From: Siderastrea siderea
Taxonomy: Eukaryota > Cnidaria > Anthozoa > Scleractinia > Rhizangiidae
Direction: 5' to 3'
Assembly: GCA_964030785.1 (NCBI GenBank)
Contig: OZ034972.1
Span: 17,570,683-17,634,682 of the forward strand
DNA: 64,000 nt
Shown: one piece after another, positions 24,801-36,800 of the stretch
How the letters are laid out: every line of letters begins with the position of its first letter
Numbering within the stretch: position 1 is the first letter of the stretch
Position numbers and translations under genes: made by a program
Notes under the pieces: model-generated
Databases searched by the model: none
The model's input: the letters and a program-made list of their open reading frames with translations, nothing else
Told to the model about the DNA's origin: nothing

Positions 24801-27800
24801 TTGTTAATTGAATGCCATATTTGCTCGATTAAACACCGGACCCCAAATAAACGCCGGGTTCAAATAAATGCCAGTTCTACAGGGTCGAGTTTAAAATAAA
24901 TGCCCCCGGCATTTATTCGGGGTCCCAGCATTTATTTTGAAGTCCTGGCGTTTATTCAGGATGGGTATATTAAGGAGGCGCGCAACAGTTTGTTTGGCCT
25001 TGGAGTGTATCTTTTGAAGTCAAACCTACACAACTTGTATGCGAAATTAGGGAAAAAAAGGTAAGAGCGTTTTCATGTAAATCATGATTAATTTTTAATG
25101 GGCTGATTTTGGTCATTCCTGCAATTTTCTCCGATATTTCAAGAAAGTTAAAACTTAACACTTTCTCTTTTCAGTTGAAGGAGCTTTTATGATATCAAAA
25201 CATTCTTAATGTACATTGAGCTTCCTAGGTGGCTGCGATTTTAAGATATTTATATTTAAAAACTGCTAAAATGCAGCACAATCAGCCAAAAAGAGGGTAA
25301 TTTGCATAAATAGAAATCTTTCTAAACTGCCCTACAGATTTTTCTCTTAAATTGTTTGCTGTCAGAACAATAATTCTTTTTGATGTTCCAGTGAGTTTGA
25401 GGCTGAATAAACATTTCTGTTATTAGTTCAAAAGGCTGAATCTCAGTCAAGTTTCAGTCGTTATTAACTTTCAACGAGCAACAGTTTTATTTTGTTTTTC
25501 CTGGTCTATTTCATGGTTATTTACGTCCAATGAATATTTATACACGCTGCGGTTGTGTCCTCTTGCGCATTTACAATTCCTTCTCATAATAATAAAAAAT
25601 TTTCCTCTTCTGAGCTTCTTCCTGGAGACTTTTTCCATTATTGTTTAACTACTGACTGACGTTTTTGCATTTTTAATTACGGTTGCGTACATGTTAACAC
25701 CCACGATGGCATTACACTGGAGCCGAAAAATGACAAGAAACAAGCTCAGAAGACGAATATTTTTTTATTATGAGAAGGAATTATAAACGCGAGAGGACAC
25801 AAGCACAGCGTGTATAAATGTTCATTGCACATGAATAACCGTGAAATAGACCAGGAAAAACAAAATAAAACTGTTGCTCGTTGAAAGTTAATAACGACTG
25901 AAACTTGACCGAGATTCAGCCTTCTTATCTAATAATTATAACAGAAATGTTTATTCAGCCTAAAACTCACTGGAACATCAAAAAGAATTATTCTTCTAAC
26001 AGCAATTCATTTAAGAGAAAAATCTGTAAGGGCAGTTTAGAAATATTTCTATTTATGCAAATTACCCTCTTTTTGGCTGATTTGTGCTGCATTTTAGCAG
26101 TTTTTAAATATAAATATCTTAAAATCGCAGCCACCTAGGAAGCTCAATGTACATTAAGAATGTTTTGATATCATAAAAGCTCCTTCAACTGAAAAGAGAA
26201 AGTGTTAAGTTTTATCGTTCTTGAAATGTTGGAGAAAATTACAGGAATGTCCAAAATCAGCCCATAAAAAATGAATCATGATTTACATGAAAACGCTCTT
26301 ACAGATTTTTCCCTATTTTTGCATACAAGTTGTGTAGGTTGAGTAGCTCAAATAGTTCAAGTTTCGTCATAAAGTGTCTAACTAGTTTTCGAGATATTCG
26401 ACATTATTTAAAATGAGGGGTTGTCCATTACCGTTGCTATGGTGATAGTTGTTGCTAGGAAACCAGTGAGAAAATAATCTTTGATCATATGTTGAAAAGG
26501 TGGTGTAGTATCAAGGAAATAGAAGTTTATCTTCTATGCGAAATTTTGACTTCAAAAGATACACTCCAAGGCCAAACAAACTGTTGCGAGCCTCCTCAAA
26601 TCAGGATTATGTGTCGAGACTGCATACCAGTTATCTTTCTTCCATTATATTTGAATTTATACGCTAATATTCAAACCAAATGACCTTTTACAAAAGTTTT
26701 TCTCACTAAAACAGATGAAACAAACAACGCATAAGGTATTGTGCCAATCTCTTTTAAATCACGGTCGTAACTTTTCCGTGGGCTTGTAGATCAAGCAAGG
26801 ATCATCTCGAGGGTCTCTCCAGCGTTTCTCCAGCAGTTCCTTGCAATTGAATCGTTGCATAATTTTACCTTTCTGAGAACTGATGAAGAAGGAACCTCAC
26901 CACCACCTTGTTCTAAATTGCTTGCACAGTACGTTTGCTGTTGAGTGGTTACCCTTCCCTTTCGATCCGTGTTTCATGCACAGAGAAACGTAACATTGAG
27001 AAGAGTCCAATCACTGTTTCTGTCAGTGATGTTTTTTTATAAAAATAACTTACCAGATTCACTTAGATGAAACAAAGTTGATGACATTGCTTCATATTTT
27101 TTAAACGTTTTTGTGGAAATTTGCTTTTTGGTTCCATAAACCTCCAAATACTGAAAAATGCATTTAATAACCCGGGCCCCAAATTAACAGCGGGTCCAAA
27201 TAAATGCCAGGTACGGTATCTTCTGTAGGTCACTGTCTTGAAACAAGGAATAAAAAGATCGATATTTGTGAAGTCTTAAAATAGATCACTTTTGTATTGT
27301 GAACACAAATAGATTTTCACTTTATTTATTAATATGGCTACGTCCTGCAGTCTTCAGTTGTAGAGAGTGGGCAGTTAAGCTGTGGAAGGTAGCTCTTTTT
27401 TGGTACTTCTATGGTTGCAGTAAACAGCTCTGAGCTCTCATTCTTAAATTCGTTCTTGTTTGCACACATCTGATGCTTTAATAAAGTGCCAGACTACCAA
27501 GCAGTAGGTCAGGTTAAGAGCTGTAGTTTGGCACTTTAAGGAATAAGGTTTTTTAATAGCCAATTTGTCATGCCACTTTGATGGTTACTATCTTACAACT
27601 GACACCTAGAGGCTTTAATATGCGACATGACATGCTAAAAACTGCAACAATAAACAATTGTTTTCTCAAATGATAGGCCCTTAAGTCAACCATGTGCAAT
27701 CTTCACTTGTTAAGGGGTCTTAACCGTAAAAAATGGTGAGCAATTCCGCACAATCTGCAAGGAATATTTGTCATTGAAAATCATTGTGGTCAGGAATTAA

Positions 27801-30800
27801 CACCTCATAAAACTAGGTTTATCTGAGAACTTGTCAGTTGGTTGCCATATTTGATTTGAATTGCAAATGACTTTGTGTAACAATGCACAAAAGATAATCC
27901 TAGACAAATAATGGATCAGTGAAGTAAGCAGTGAAAACGTGATCAAAACTTAACTGATAGAATCTAAAGGACGAAACCTGACAAAAATTATGTAGAAATG
28001 TTAGCTAAGGCAACCTTGCCACATAAACAAAAATAAGGTTTTTTAGAGAAAAGGAAGCAAAATTTAGTGCTGTAGCAAAACATGAAAACTGTGATTTAGA
28101 AAGGCAGTTGGTTCCAAAATTGTGCTATGAAATGCTATTTGTTTACATGTAACTGATGTGAGTGAGTTTTTATTTTTGTGTTTAAGGTGAAAGCCAGTGC
28201 AATTGCAATTGCACTCAAAGCTAAAAATCTAAATAACTTTCTCTAACAGTGATAATTTCTTTCTTTGCTGACAGGAGTTTTATCAGTTTATTAGCAAGTC
28301 CTATGACAAACCAAGATATGTTCTTCACTACAAGACAGATGCTCCTCTGAACATTCGCAGTATATTTTACATCCCTGAAACTGTTCCTCAGTTATTCACC
28401 ATTCAGCACATGGAACATGGTATGTCTCTCTACAGCAGGAAAGTTCTGATTCAGTCCAAGGCCCACAAGGTTCTGCCTAACTGGTTGCGGTTTATCAAGG
28501 GTGTAGTGGACAGCGAAGATATTCCACTCAACCTTAGTCGTGAGCTTCTTCAAGACAGTACCCTTATTAAGAAGCTCAGTGACGTGTTATCAGCAAGAAT
28601 TGTCAAGTTTCTGCTGGAACAACAAAAGAAAGACAGAGTAAAATATGAAAAGTTCTTTAAGGATTGTGGAATTTTCTTCCGTGAAGGAATTGTCAGTGCT
28701 GATAGTGATGAACAGAAACAAGACATAGCAAAGCTTCTTCTGTTTGAATCATCGCATGAAAAGTCACGAGTTCTCATTTCACTCCCTACATATGTGTCTC
28801 GCATGAAACCCAGTCAGAGGAATGTATACTACCTGTGCGCTCCCAGGTAACACCTGTTTATTGTTTGCTGGTTTGTTCTTGTCCTTTTCTAGGACTTATG
28901 AACCAGGATGTGAATAGTGTTGACCAATAGTGCTGACTGCAAAATGATTGCTGGTGTTAGTGAGATAATGATTAACCTATAACAAAATAAGGCATGTTCT
29001 ATAAATTATTTGTTTAATGCCCCAACAATCGGGCAAAAATACCTGAAGACATCATTGGAGTGCCAGCAGCATTCACAGGTTAGGTGTAACCTTGAGTTAA
29101 TTTAGAAGTTCAGATTCTACAAAGAGGTAAGTTCATGTTGAGTTTTAAATCTGTAGCTAGATTACAAGTTCAGTCTAAAGGTCATTCAGATGATCAATCC
29201 AGCTACAACTTATGAAAAACTTGTTAGCTTGGGAATAGTATAAATAATACTAAATGAATAATCCTACCAATATACCCATGTTTGGTACACCATTTAAAAG
29301 CTGTTGATCTGGGGCGACCCTAAAACGCGGAATGGCGGAATGACGGAACGGCGGAACGGCGGAAAATTACCCCAAATCCTAAAACGCGGAATGGCGGAAA
29401 ATCACCCCAAATCCTAAAACGCGGAATGGCGGAAAATCCTAAAACGCGGAATGGCGGAAAATCACCCCACATCCTAGATATAAAAAGGTGTGGGAAGGCC
29501 TGCACGACTCCTACTTCACGTCTTTGTAAGCCGCGCCTTAGATCACTCGGTCTTTCGACCAATTTAGCTTCTTGTATTTTTGTAGTGGGTTAAGTCTGGA
29601 GGATTTTTAAATGGAGACTGAATAGAGCCGTGAAAATTAAGGCGTCGCATTTTAAGGACTGTTACTGTATAAAGGTCATGTCTGCTATTTGTATGATGGA
29701 CTCCTACGGCTCTACGCCTGCTTGTAATATTTGACCTTTGATCGTCGGTAAAGCGACTTCTAATGCCGCTCTTGGCATATTAGATTGTTGAATTTGGCTC
29801 GTTTACGGACTTGATAGGTTTTTCAGCCTTTAGTGCTTAAATTTCTGACAATAAAGAATCCGAAATATTAACCGCAACTTGACGAGTTTCTTTGTTTGTA
29901 GTGCCGGGCCCGGCTAATATTATCTTTAAACTCTGTTGCAGGATGTAGGGTTTCGCATCACGGAGTGTGATCTATAGACCCATATCGTCAAGAAATTGAA
30001 GTTGTAACTTCTTTAGAGCTATGCAACGTGTAATAGATGGCTGAACTTGGCTTCAGTCAAATATGTGTGACTAACTCCTCTTGAAACTGAGTTTCGTGTC
30101 TAGGAGCTAGATATCTTTCCTCCTGTTGCGGTCAGCAATTCCATTGACTGCGTGTTCAAATATGCCAATATGTACAGGCAAGACCATGGTTTCGACCCTC
30201 CACATGGGTCTCATCAGTTGCCGTGATTGGCTTTGTGAGATATGCTTTATTCAAGCTCGTGTACTTTGCGAGAATGACGAAAAAACAGTCAGGCTAAGCC
30301 AAATGGCGCTAATGTTCAGCTGCAAGGTTTCCCGCGAGCCCTCACCTGTACAGTGCGAATTGTGACTAACTTCATATTCCCATACTTCACCCCCGCCTTC
30401 AACAGTTTACTACCGTAAAACACAACAGAAGACATTTGCAGATATTGCACTTCTCTTCCTGATTCTCTTTTATCTAATTGTTTATCATAAACATTGGTTA
30501 CTCAGTAACTTGGATAATCTCAAAGTCACAGCGTCAAAAATAAACGATTTAACTGTTTTATTGTAGTCATTCAATCGTTTATCAGTCGAGTCGTTAATCA
30601 AGATTTGTTATTTTTATACTAAAATGCTAAATACTTGTTCTAAAATCAAAAATATATTTTGATATTTTTATTCAGTTTCATAAGTCGTGACTTATTTCGT
30701 CTACTAAAACAAAGTCCAAAATTACAATAATAAATCATAAAAAACATTAAAAGGTCATAAAAAATAATGCTAGGCTAACATTAACGTAACACTAACTTTA

Positions 30801-33800
30801 ACGTAACACTAACTTTAACGGGAATTAATATATGCAGTGCTTTGTGTTTCGTAACCTAAGCCTAAAAAAGCAATGGATTAATTTTGGTAATTCAATTAAT
30901 ATGAAAGGAAAATATCGAGCAATTGAATCGAACGATAGGCTAAAACGTAACAAAACTATACTTTAACTATTTAGCTTGCAAAAAATGAATGAAAATCTAA
31001 CAGGATTACCTTTCTGTTCTTTTATTTTGAAGAACGATGCCTGACTTTCGATTCGCTTTCTGGTGTATTTTAAAAACTGTCATGTAGATCCATTTAGGAG
31101 ACTACAGATTTTTGAAACAGCGGTAGAAAGCGTGGAAATGCTAGGCTGCTAAGCTGAAGTAAATATGGCAGCTTTTTGTAGAAAGAAAGCAATGGAAAGA
31201 AATCGTTCTTCGCGTCCTTCAGGGCATTCGCGAGCCCAGATGAAGGTTGAGTTTATTCGTGAAAAAGCCTTTTTTCGGTGTTAATTTGCGGCCTCCTGTG
31301 TTATCGGGGAAGGCTATATTAGGATTATGGGTGATTTTCCGCCGTTCCGCGTTTTAGGATGTGGGGTGATTTTCCGCCATTCCGCGTTTTAGGATTTTCC
31401 GCCATTCCGCGTTTTAGGATTTTCCGCCATTCTGCGTTTTAGGATTTGGGGTGATTTTCCGCCATTCCGCGTTTTAGGATTTGGGTGATTTTCCGCCGTT
31501 CCGCCGTTCCGTCATTCCGCCATTCCTCGTTTTAGGGTCGCCCGTTGATCTGTGTATTTCATAAATCAAATCAAACAAAGCATTGTTGGCTTATATTAAA
31601 AGGAAAAAAAAGGTTGTAGGTTGATAGATATTTAAGGCATAACACTAAACTAGAAATACATGTAGTATAACACTGCAGGTGCCCCCGCTGTTAAGAACTG
31701 AACTTTCGTTGACAATCCTGCAGGACTTACGGTTTGAGTACCAACTCACGATCTCACAATTTGTGCTCCAAATCTCGCGGTAAATCAGAAATCTTGAAGC
31801 AATACTGAAAAATCCTGTGTTGGTGTGTGAAAATGGCCAAATCTGTCACATTTCATGTTTGAGGGAAACCTAGGTACAAATCCAACCATAGGTGCGCCAA
31901 GGACTCTGGGAAACCTTAAGGTGTGACAATGAACTTTAAAATGGCAGCTCGCAACCCTGGCATCGAGGGGGAAACAGTCGTCCAATTTATCCAGAAAATA
32001 CCTCCCGATCACCATATTTTAAGTCCATCCTGCAGCATAAAAAAATCTAAAAATTAAATCTCAGCTCATACGCAACTTACAAAGATGTTTAAGGTCTCTA
32101 TATTTAGCTAAGAATGTGTAGTTTATGATTAGAAAAACTGTCGCGATGTGCCAAGGCGCCAGTAATTTCTTAGTAATAAACTGATGCAAGCATAAATCAC
32201 ACGTTTCACCGTGCAGGCAATTATTACACCCACTTGTTAGGATAATTTTTTATTGTTTTTCCTGTGTACTAATACTAATACAAATACAATACACAGGGAC
32301 TGTAATGATGCCTCCTCAGGTTTTAGCCCCTGGGCCAAAACCCTGCCGGGGCAATAAAACCTAATTAAAAGCTTATTTTACAGACCATTTGTGCATTGGA
32401 GAAAAAAGTTCATAACCTTCTAAGGGGGTTTAATCAGACATTTGTGATATGTGGAAGAGGCAGTGGTTTCATTAGTAGGAGCCTATCGGTGGTGTATGGG
32501 CAACGATTTGAACTACCTCGGACAAAACTACTTGGGCAAATTGAAAACACACCCGTATTTTCCTATTGTTTTTAATTAAACCTCACACACTACTGCAAAG
32601 TATCTGTCCCGCCCCCTCACCTCTTTCAATGTTGTTTTGAAGACCACAGGATTTGTATGGGCAAGCATCATCGCCAAAACAACATTGTACGGGGGTGGGG
32701 AGGGGAGCAATTTGTACAGGCCTTGCAGTGTCCAATTAAAAAACAGGCGGATCTGTCTCAAGAGTTTTGTCCAAGGCTGTCTATGATATGGGCTTGCTTA
32801 AATCGCTCTTAGACTAGCTTCAAGATTAAAAGACAATTCACCTTCATTTTTTCCAGAGATATTCTACATGTATAGTTGTTTCTGAAGAACACAAAAGAAA
32901 TGATTGAAACAATTAGAACAATGTCATGCGACTGCATTTGGGTGTGACAGTCTCACGCATCGGGTGATAATTACGTCAGCGTTATGTAACATGGCTCTTA
33001 AAATACTTGTTGCAGTAAAAGTTCTCTTTTAGTGCCTTGAAATTGCCTGGGCCAAGAAATAAAAGAGAAAAAAGATTAATTGTCGAAAGTGAGACTTGAA
33101 CCTGCTAAACGAAATCCCGGACACACTCGGCACACTCGTTTAACATGCCCTAAGCCTGTGCGCAACTCATCTACATGCTGCTGCCTAAATGCTCTTTCTA
33201 AGAGGTGTTACTGCTATCGCCGATATTTACTGGTGATACTTTCTCTACATAGTATACAGTAGTTTTTTCAGGCTAGAAAACCGAACACAATTTACGTGGA
33301 CAAAGATGTCGATTGATACGATTTACAGGCTACTACCAACGGTTTTTATTGATTTTCCACGATATTGTCGCTTGGACAGTAAAGTAACAAACATTAAGTC
33401 ACCTTTATTTTAATTAGCCGTTAAACCGTGATAAACTGTAAAAAGGAGTCTTAAGGTTACCGTGTACCTTCAGAGGTGTCTTCAGTCTTATGCATGTAGC
33501 GCTTCTCAGTTTCACCGCAGATACACCAAACCCTATATCAAATTAAAGCTTATAAAACTGGCTATTTGAGTATGCCACTAGCTTTTCACGTAAACAAATT
33601 TTTACGTTTTCCGCGAAGTCTGAATATGAAGGTCTAGATCGCCTTTTGAAAGCTCCAGCTCAAATGGAATTTTAAAGTTTGCAATTTTTTTTGCTTGGTG
33701 AAAGTCCGGCACATAAGGGCTAAGAAACCGTCTTGGGGTTTTCCTTTATTCAGCCACGTTCAAAAGCTTTCAAACATTTTCTAAATCGCAAGAAAAACAT

Positions 33801-36800
33801 ACGGAGTAACAGCACAGAAATGATTCCTAACGAAAAAATATTTAGAATTATTGAATTCCCCGACACGTTCTTGTTTAAGAAGCGTCAAGCTAGCGACTCT
33901 CCAAATTTGATTAAAATCGAACAAATCGCCTTTGAGTTGGAACTCTTTAAAGTGTCACCTTCAAGCGAAAAATGAATGTCGAGAAATAGCGCTCAAAAGG
34001 AAATCTTCGCTACGCAAACAAACACCGCCTCCAAACACCTTTGCCAACAGTAGACCAATCAGTGGGTGCTATTTTATCTTCCGGTCACCTCCCGTGGAAA
34101 TTTCGCGCAATATTCTCTCCACACAAATCCTAGTGTTCCTGACATTCAACCGTCTCACCATTTTGTCGAATTTCTTTCAATGTTGGACGTCGTTTAACTG
34201 ATATTGTCGTGATGGGAGAACCGAAAGAGCGAAAACCTCAAGCCAACCAGCTGGGCCTAAACTGAAGTGGCCAAGGCGGGCAAAAAAGCGAAGCGAAGTG
34301 AAACTGAGCGCTGTGGAGCGCTGTGATTGAATAAGTACAACTGCAGCAGCTCTTTTGAACAGCGCTTCTTATATTGGTTGAATGGGTACTTATTGTTGTC
34401 AAGCTTAGCAAAGCTTATAATTGAACAGTGCTCAAAGGGCTTATTTTTACTTGCAGTATCAAGCAATCGCATAGTGCGTGTTCGACACACAATTGTTTTG
34501 TCCGTTTCTCGCCAGCAAATAGGGAATTTTTAAAGGCAATTGTTGGTATCCAAAAGATTTCAATATTGTTTAGACATATTTGTATCTTTCCAAAAGAATG
34601 TGATAAAGTAACAACAAAAGAGCGGTTTCATCGGGATCTGATAGGCCAATGTACAAATGAGTGAAACTATTAGCTGTGACAGCAAGTGAGGTTCCCTGCG
34701 AAGAGATCAAAAGGTCGTCTCCCAGCGTTGGCTGTATACCACGCGCTACATGTACACTGTAGTAACAAATCTGAAATAATAGAATTCTTCTTTTTGCATT
34801 AAAATCAAAAGAGAACACGGGTAAAACGAGATGAATTTAAATTCACTATCTCTTTATTGTCGGTTCTTTGTTTACGCTATGCGGGAGCTGGTAAACGGTA
34901 ACAGTTATCAGGTTGCTTGAATGATTGTGTGTTGTAATCTGTTTTCATGTTACACAGTAGGTCGCTTGTTCAGGGCTGCTCTACTATCCCAGAGAGAAAC
35001 TGCAATGTATTCCATCGAATTGCAGTAATAACAGATGCTGTACATTTCCGCGTAGTTTGTGCTCGCATAATATTATTTGGTATTAAATCGTCTGGCGATT
35101 CACTGTCACTATTGTGATTAAAATCAGTCCAAACATTCAATAACCCTCTTTCTTCCGTTCTAAGGATATTTTGCCTGCTCGCTCCAATACTTTCCTCGTA
35201 ATTGGAAGGTTCTGATGGCCATTCCCGATGATATGAACCTTTTTCTGATGCAGCGAGGCTACAACGTGTTTCCTCTGTCATGCTTTTCTTGTTATCTGAG
35301 TTTTCCTCTTTTTTTGCTTTTTGGAGTTAGCCCACGGACATTTCCGCAGCCTGTGGGTTTCCATAGCAAAGTCAAAACCGGCTCTAATGACAAAAATATA
35401 ACATAAACGGACATAGAACGCTTCGGGAAACAATAAATATGGAGGCTCTCCCATAAACAATCTTTCCCGCGAAAATCGTTCTGGATGGCTGCACTCGCAT
35501 CAATTAGCTGTCAGTCAAATATAAACTTTCTCTTCCGGTGGAAAATGGTCATCCCATTTTCTTGGCGAATATTTGCTCTTTTTTTCAAATTTCTTTTTTG
35601 GAATTAAAAGATTCCAAGGAAACGTTTATTTTTATGGAAAAAAATAAAAATTGTAAATTTACCATTTTTAACGTACACGGTAACCTTAAAACAACCTAAA
35701 ATCGTATGAAACATTTCTTAAACCGTAACTGAAACGTCAAATTTTCATTAAGCACACTTCAAGTGCGCTTCACAGTTAAAAAGTACTAATTTAATATTTC
35801 AGCCTTTCGCCATTCCTTCATGTTATTAATGTCGATCAGCGATGCGACCGTTGACTGCGATCTAGCCTCACCGCTAGGTGGTAATGCTTTCCAGAATTTT
35901 TATGTTTCCCATGGAAACAGCACCACTGAAGAATTTTTGCTGTGCCACTGATGAACGACCTAATCACAGCTAATGCAAAATCTTCGCGCTACGGGAACAG
36001 GTCACGATTTGCCTGGCTTTACGTTAGCATCTACGCCAAGCAGTTCACGAGCGTATTCTGAATATTCTGATGATGTTTCGTCGCTATCATAACTTCTTAA
36101 AAGATCCACTTTAACCGCTGAGGGTTAGTTGTACTGATAAATCCACCAACATAAGGGTAATAGTTGCTTAAGTTGTTTACAAGCCATACCCATAGTAAAG
36201 CTAGCAGCAAAAAGCTGTTGACAACTTATGTATTGGGAGCTCCTCAGCTTTAAATTTGGCTGTCAAATTTTTATTTCCAACTAGCCAAACATGCATAAAA
36301 ACTATAAACTAGGTGACTTAGACAAGAAAAAATGACAATAAAGTTGACTACAAGTTGACAACCTTAAAAGTACATACCAGCGACCTACAGACAACCTCGG
36401 ACAAAACTACTTGAGACAAATTGAAACACACCGTATTTTCCTGTTTTTAATTAAACCTCTCACACTACTGCACAAGTATCTGTCCTCCCCCCTCCTCTCT
36501 TTCAACGTTGTTTTGAAGACCATAGGATTTGTATGGGCAAGCATCATGGCCAAAACAACATTGTACGGGGGTGGGGACCTTGAGGAATAAACGTGCAGAT
36601 GAACTGTAATGTAAATAACCAAAAAATGTTTGTTGTTCTCTGTTAGGAGTCAGCAAGTGCTAAAATGCCACTAGTGATCACAGGTTGCTCTCCACAAGAA
36701 AGGACCGCTTGATGATGTAGGCTTCTTCATTTTGGTTACCTGTATTTTCTGCAAGGTGTTTACAGAAACAATGTCAGCTGGTTTCACAAACATAACAAGC

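Noticed and set aside
29320..29562. Pro/Phe-rich frames with repeated [11 protein letters not shown]
   Set aside because: These are translations of the terminal repeat arrays of the 2.2-kb element. The equivalent at 52647-52865 has the same origin.
33080..33180. tRNA-like box B (GGTTCAAGTCTC) on the minus strand
   Set aside because: The flanking bases do not form a T stem and no acceptor stem or anticodon arm could be folded, so it is neither a tRNA gene nor a clear tRNA-derived SINE.
34970..35281. 103-codon minus-strand frame with a plausible composition ([16 protein letters not shown]..)
   Set aside because: It lies inside a TTAA-flanked element, lacks a recognised domain and has no supportable splice partners. 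It was left as part of the element.
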